Both the position numbers and the translations under genes were made by a program. 64,000 bases of DNA from an uncultured Alphaproteobacteria bacterium (lineage in GTDB: Bacteria > Pseudomonadota > Alphaproteobacteria > Micropepsales > Micropepsaceae): assembly GCA_903862715.1 (NCBI GenBank), contig CAIOYY010000015.1, positions 21,638-85,637 of the forward strand. The letters are read 5' to 3'. Of the stretch, positions 63,347-64,000 are shown piece after piece (position 1 is the first letter of the stretch; the number at the start of each line of letters is the position of its first letter). The notes beneath the pieces are model-generated. The model did not search any database, was not told the DNA's origin, and worked only from the letters and a program-made list of their open reading frames with translations.

Positions 63347-64000
63347 TCAGGCCTCCTTGTAGCGATAACCCACTCCATAGAGGGTTTCGATCGAATCGAA
63401 ATCGTCATCGACCACTTTGAATTTTTTGCGCAGACGCTTGATGTGGCTGTCGATGGTGCGGTCGTCGACATAGACCTGATCGTCATAGGCGGCGTCCATC
63501 AGATTGTCGCGGCTTTTCACAAAGCCGGGCCGTGTCGCAAGGCATTGCAGGATCAGAAATTCCGTGACGGTGAGGCGGACAGGCTTTGCCTTCCAGGTGC
63601 ATTCGTGGCGCAGGGGATCAAGCGTCAGTTCGCCACGCACCAGCGATTGTTTCGCCTGTTCGGCGGTCTGGGCCCCGGCTTTCTTCGCCTCGCCCCGGCG
63701 AAGCACTGCTTTGACGCGTTCGAGAAGAAGGCGCTGGGAGAAGGGCTTGCGGATGTAATCGTCGGCCCCGGCATTCAGGCCCATCAATTCGTCGATCTCT
63801 TCGTCTTTGGAGGTCAGGAAGATAACCGGCATTTCGGTGTTCTGGCGGAGGCGCCGCAGAAGTTCCATGCCGTCCATGCGCGGCATCTTGATGTCCAGGA
63901 TGGCGAGGTCGGGCGGGGTGGTGGTCAGGGCGGTGAGCGCGGCGGCACCGTCCGAAAAGGTGCGCACGTGATAGCCTTCCTGCTCCAGCAGCATGCTGAC
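63347..64000 (-). CDS. chvI: Response regulator ChvI, N-terminus cut by window edge
   Basis: An OmpR-family regulator, partner of ChvG. At least 217 residues are visible; the frame is open to the right edge, so the acidic N-terminus is missing. It has [17 protein letters not shown] with the phospho-Asp, [11 protein letters not shown] and [13 protein letters not shown], then a winged-helix domain [70 protein letters not shown]. That this is ChvI rather than another OmpR regulator rests on the chvG-hprK-manX-hpr context. Confidence 0.94.
   Translation of the reverse strand, partial: VSMLLEQEGYHVRTFSDGAAALTALTTTPPDLAILDIKMPRMDGMELLRRLRQNTEMPVIFLTSKDEEIDELMGLNAGADDYIRKPFSQRLLLERVKAVLRRGEAKKAGAQTAEQAKQSLVRGELTLDPLRHECTWKAKPVRLTVTEFLILQCLATRPGFVKSRDNLMDAAYDDQVYVDDRTIDSHIKRLRKKFKVVDDDFDSIETLYGVGYRYKEA

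Overview
The window is GC-rich, densely coded chromosomal DNA from an alphaproteobacterium. Supporting signs are the kdsD-lptC-lptA-lptB-rpoN-ptsN block, the chvI-chvG-hprK-manX-hpr block, an Hsp20-DUF1150 pair, an FYDLN-acid (TIGR02300) protein, a PdhS/DivL-type kinase carrying Tyr in place of the catalytic His, and a cluster of GANTC (CcrM) sites. The order cannot be fixed from sequence alone. No phage, insertion sequence, CRISPR array or plasmid gene is visible, so the region is mostly core genome with small intergenic repeats.

Layout. 1-8.2 kb: a glycosyltransferase running off the left edge, an ABHD10-like esterase, a TPR protein, queG-GST, mtgA, a HupE plus membrane-anchor pair, uppP, and an NDUFA9-like protein. 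8.2-13.3 kb: palindromic repeats, tRNA-Leu(CAG), two secreted proteins, a single-domain receiver and a hybrid histidine kinase broken by two frame changes. 13.3-19.6 kb: RNase D, then the LPS-transport/sigma-54/PTS-Ntr block. 19.6-25.5 kb: DUF1150-hsp20 behind a sigma-32-type promoter, a PabB-PabC fusion, an HU-like protein, a PRC-barrel protein, a double TonB-C protein, tRNA-Ala(GGC), and the FYDLN-acid protein. 25.6-37.4 kb (all plus strand): aroA-cmk-rpsA, a diheme cytochrome c lipoprotein, ihfB-lapA-pyrF-trpF-trpB-trpA-accD-folC. 37.5-46.6 kb (minus strand): trxA, addA, addB, a MurU/AmgK recycling pair and tsaE. 46.7-51.3 kb: FAD reductase plus 2Fe-2S ferredoxin, a repeat- and palindrome-rich gap, then divL. 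51.5-57.6 kb: SemiSWEET, M48 protease, SH3-like protein, CHASE2 protein, GlcG-like protein, and a PadR-HAAS-GIN operon with a frame break. 57.7-64 kb: ahcY, a TraB/GumN protein, then hpr-manX-hprK-chvG-chvI running off the right edge.

How they work together. Much of the window serves the cell envelope: LPS transport, undecaprenyl phosphate, peptidoglycan synthesis and recycling, and ChvG/ChvI envelope sensing tied to PTS phosphotransfer. It also covers aromatic amino acid and folate synthesis, and DNA repair. The most interesting non-coding signals are a six-site GANTC cluster at the divL promoter, a near-consensus sigma-54 promoter in front of the operon that contains rpoN itself, a sigma-32 promoter plus a ribosome-site hairpin on hsp20, and a dnaX-type slippery heptamer at the frame break of the hybrid kinase. 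I found no system that I can confidently call new. All coordinates and motifs were read by eye, with no database search.
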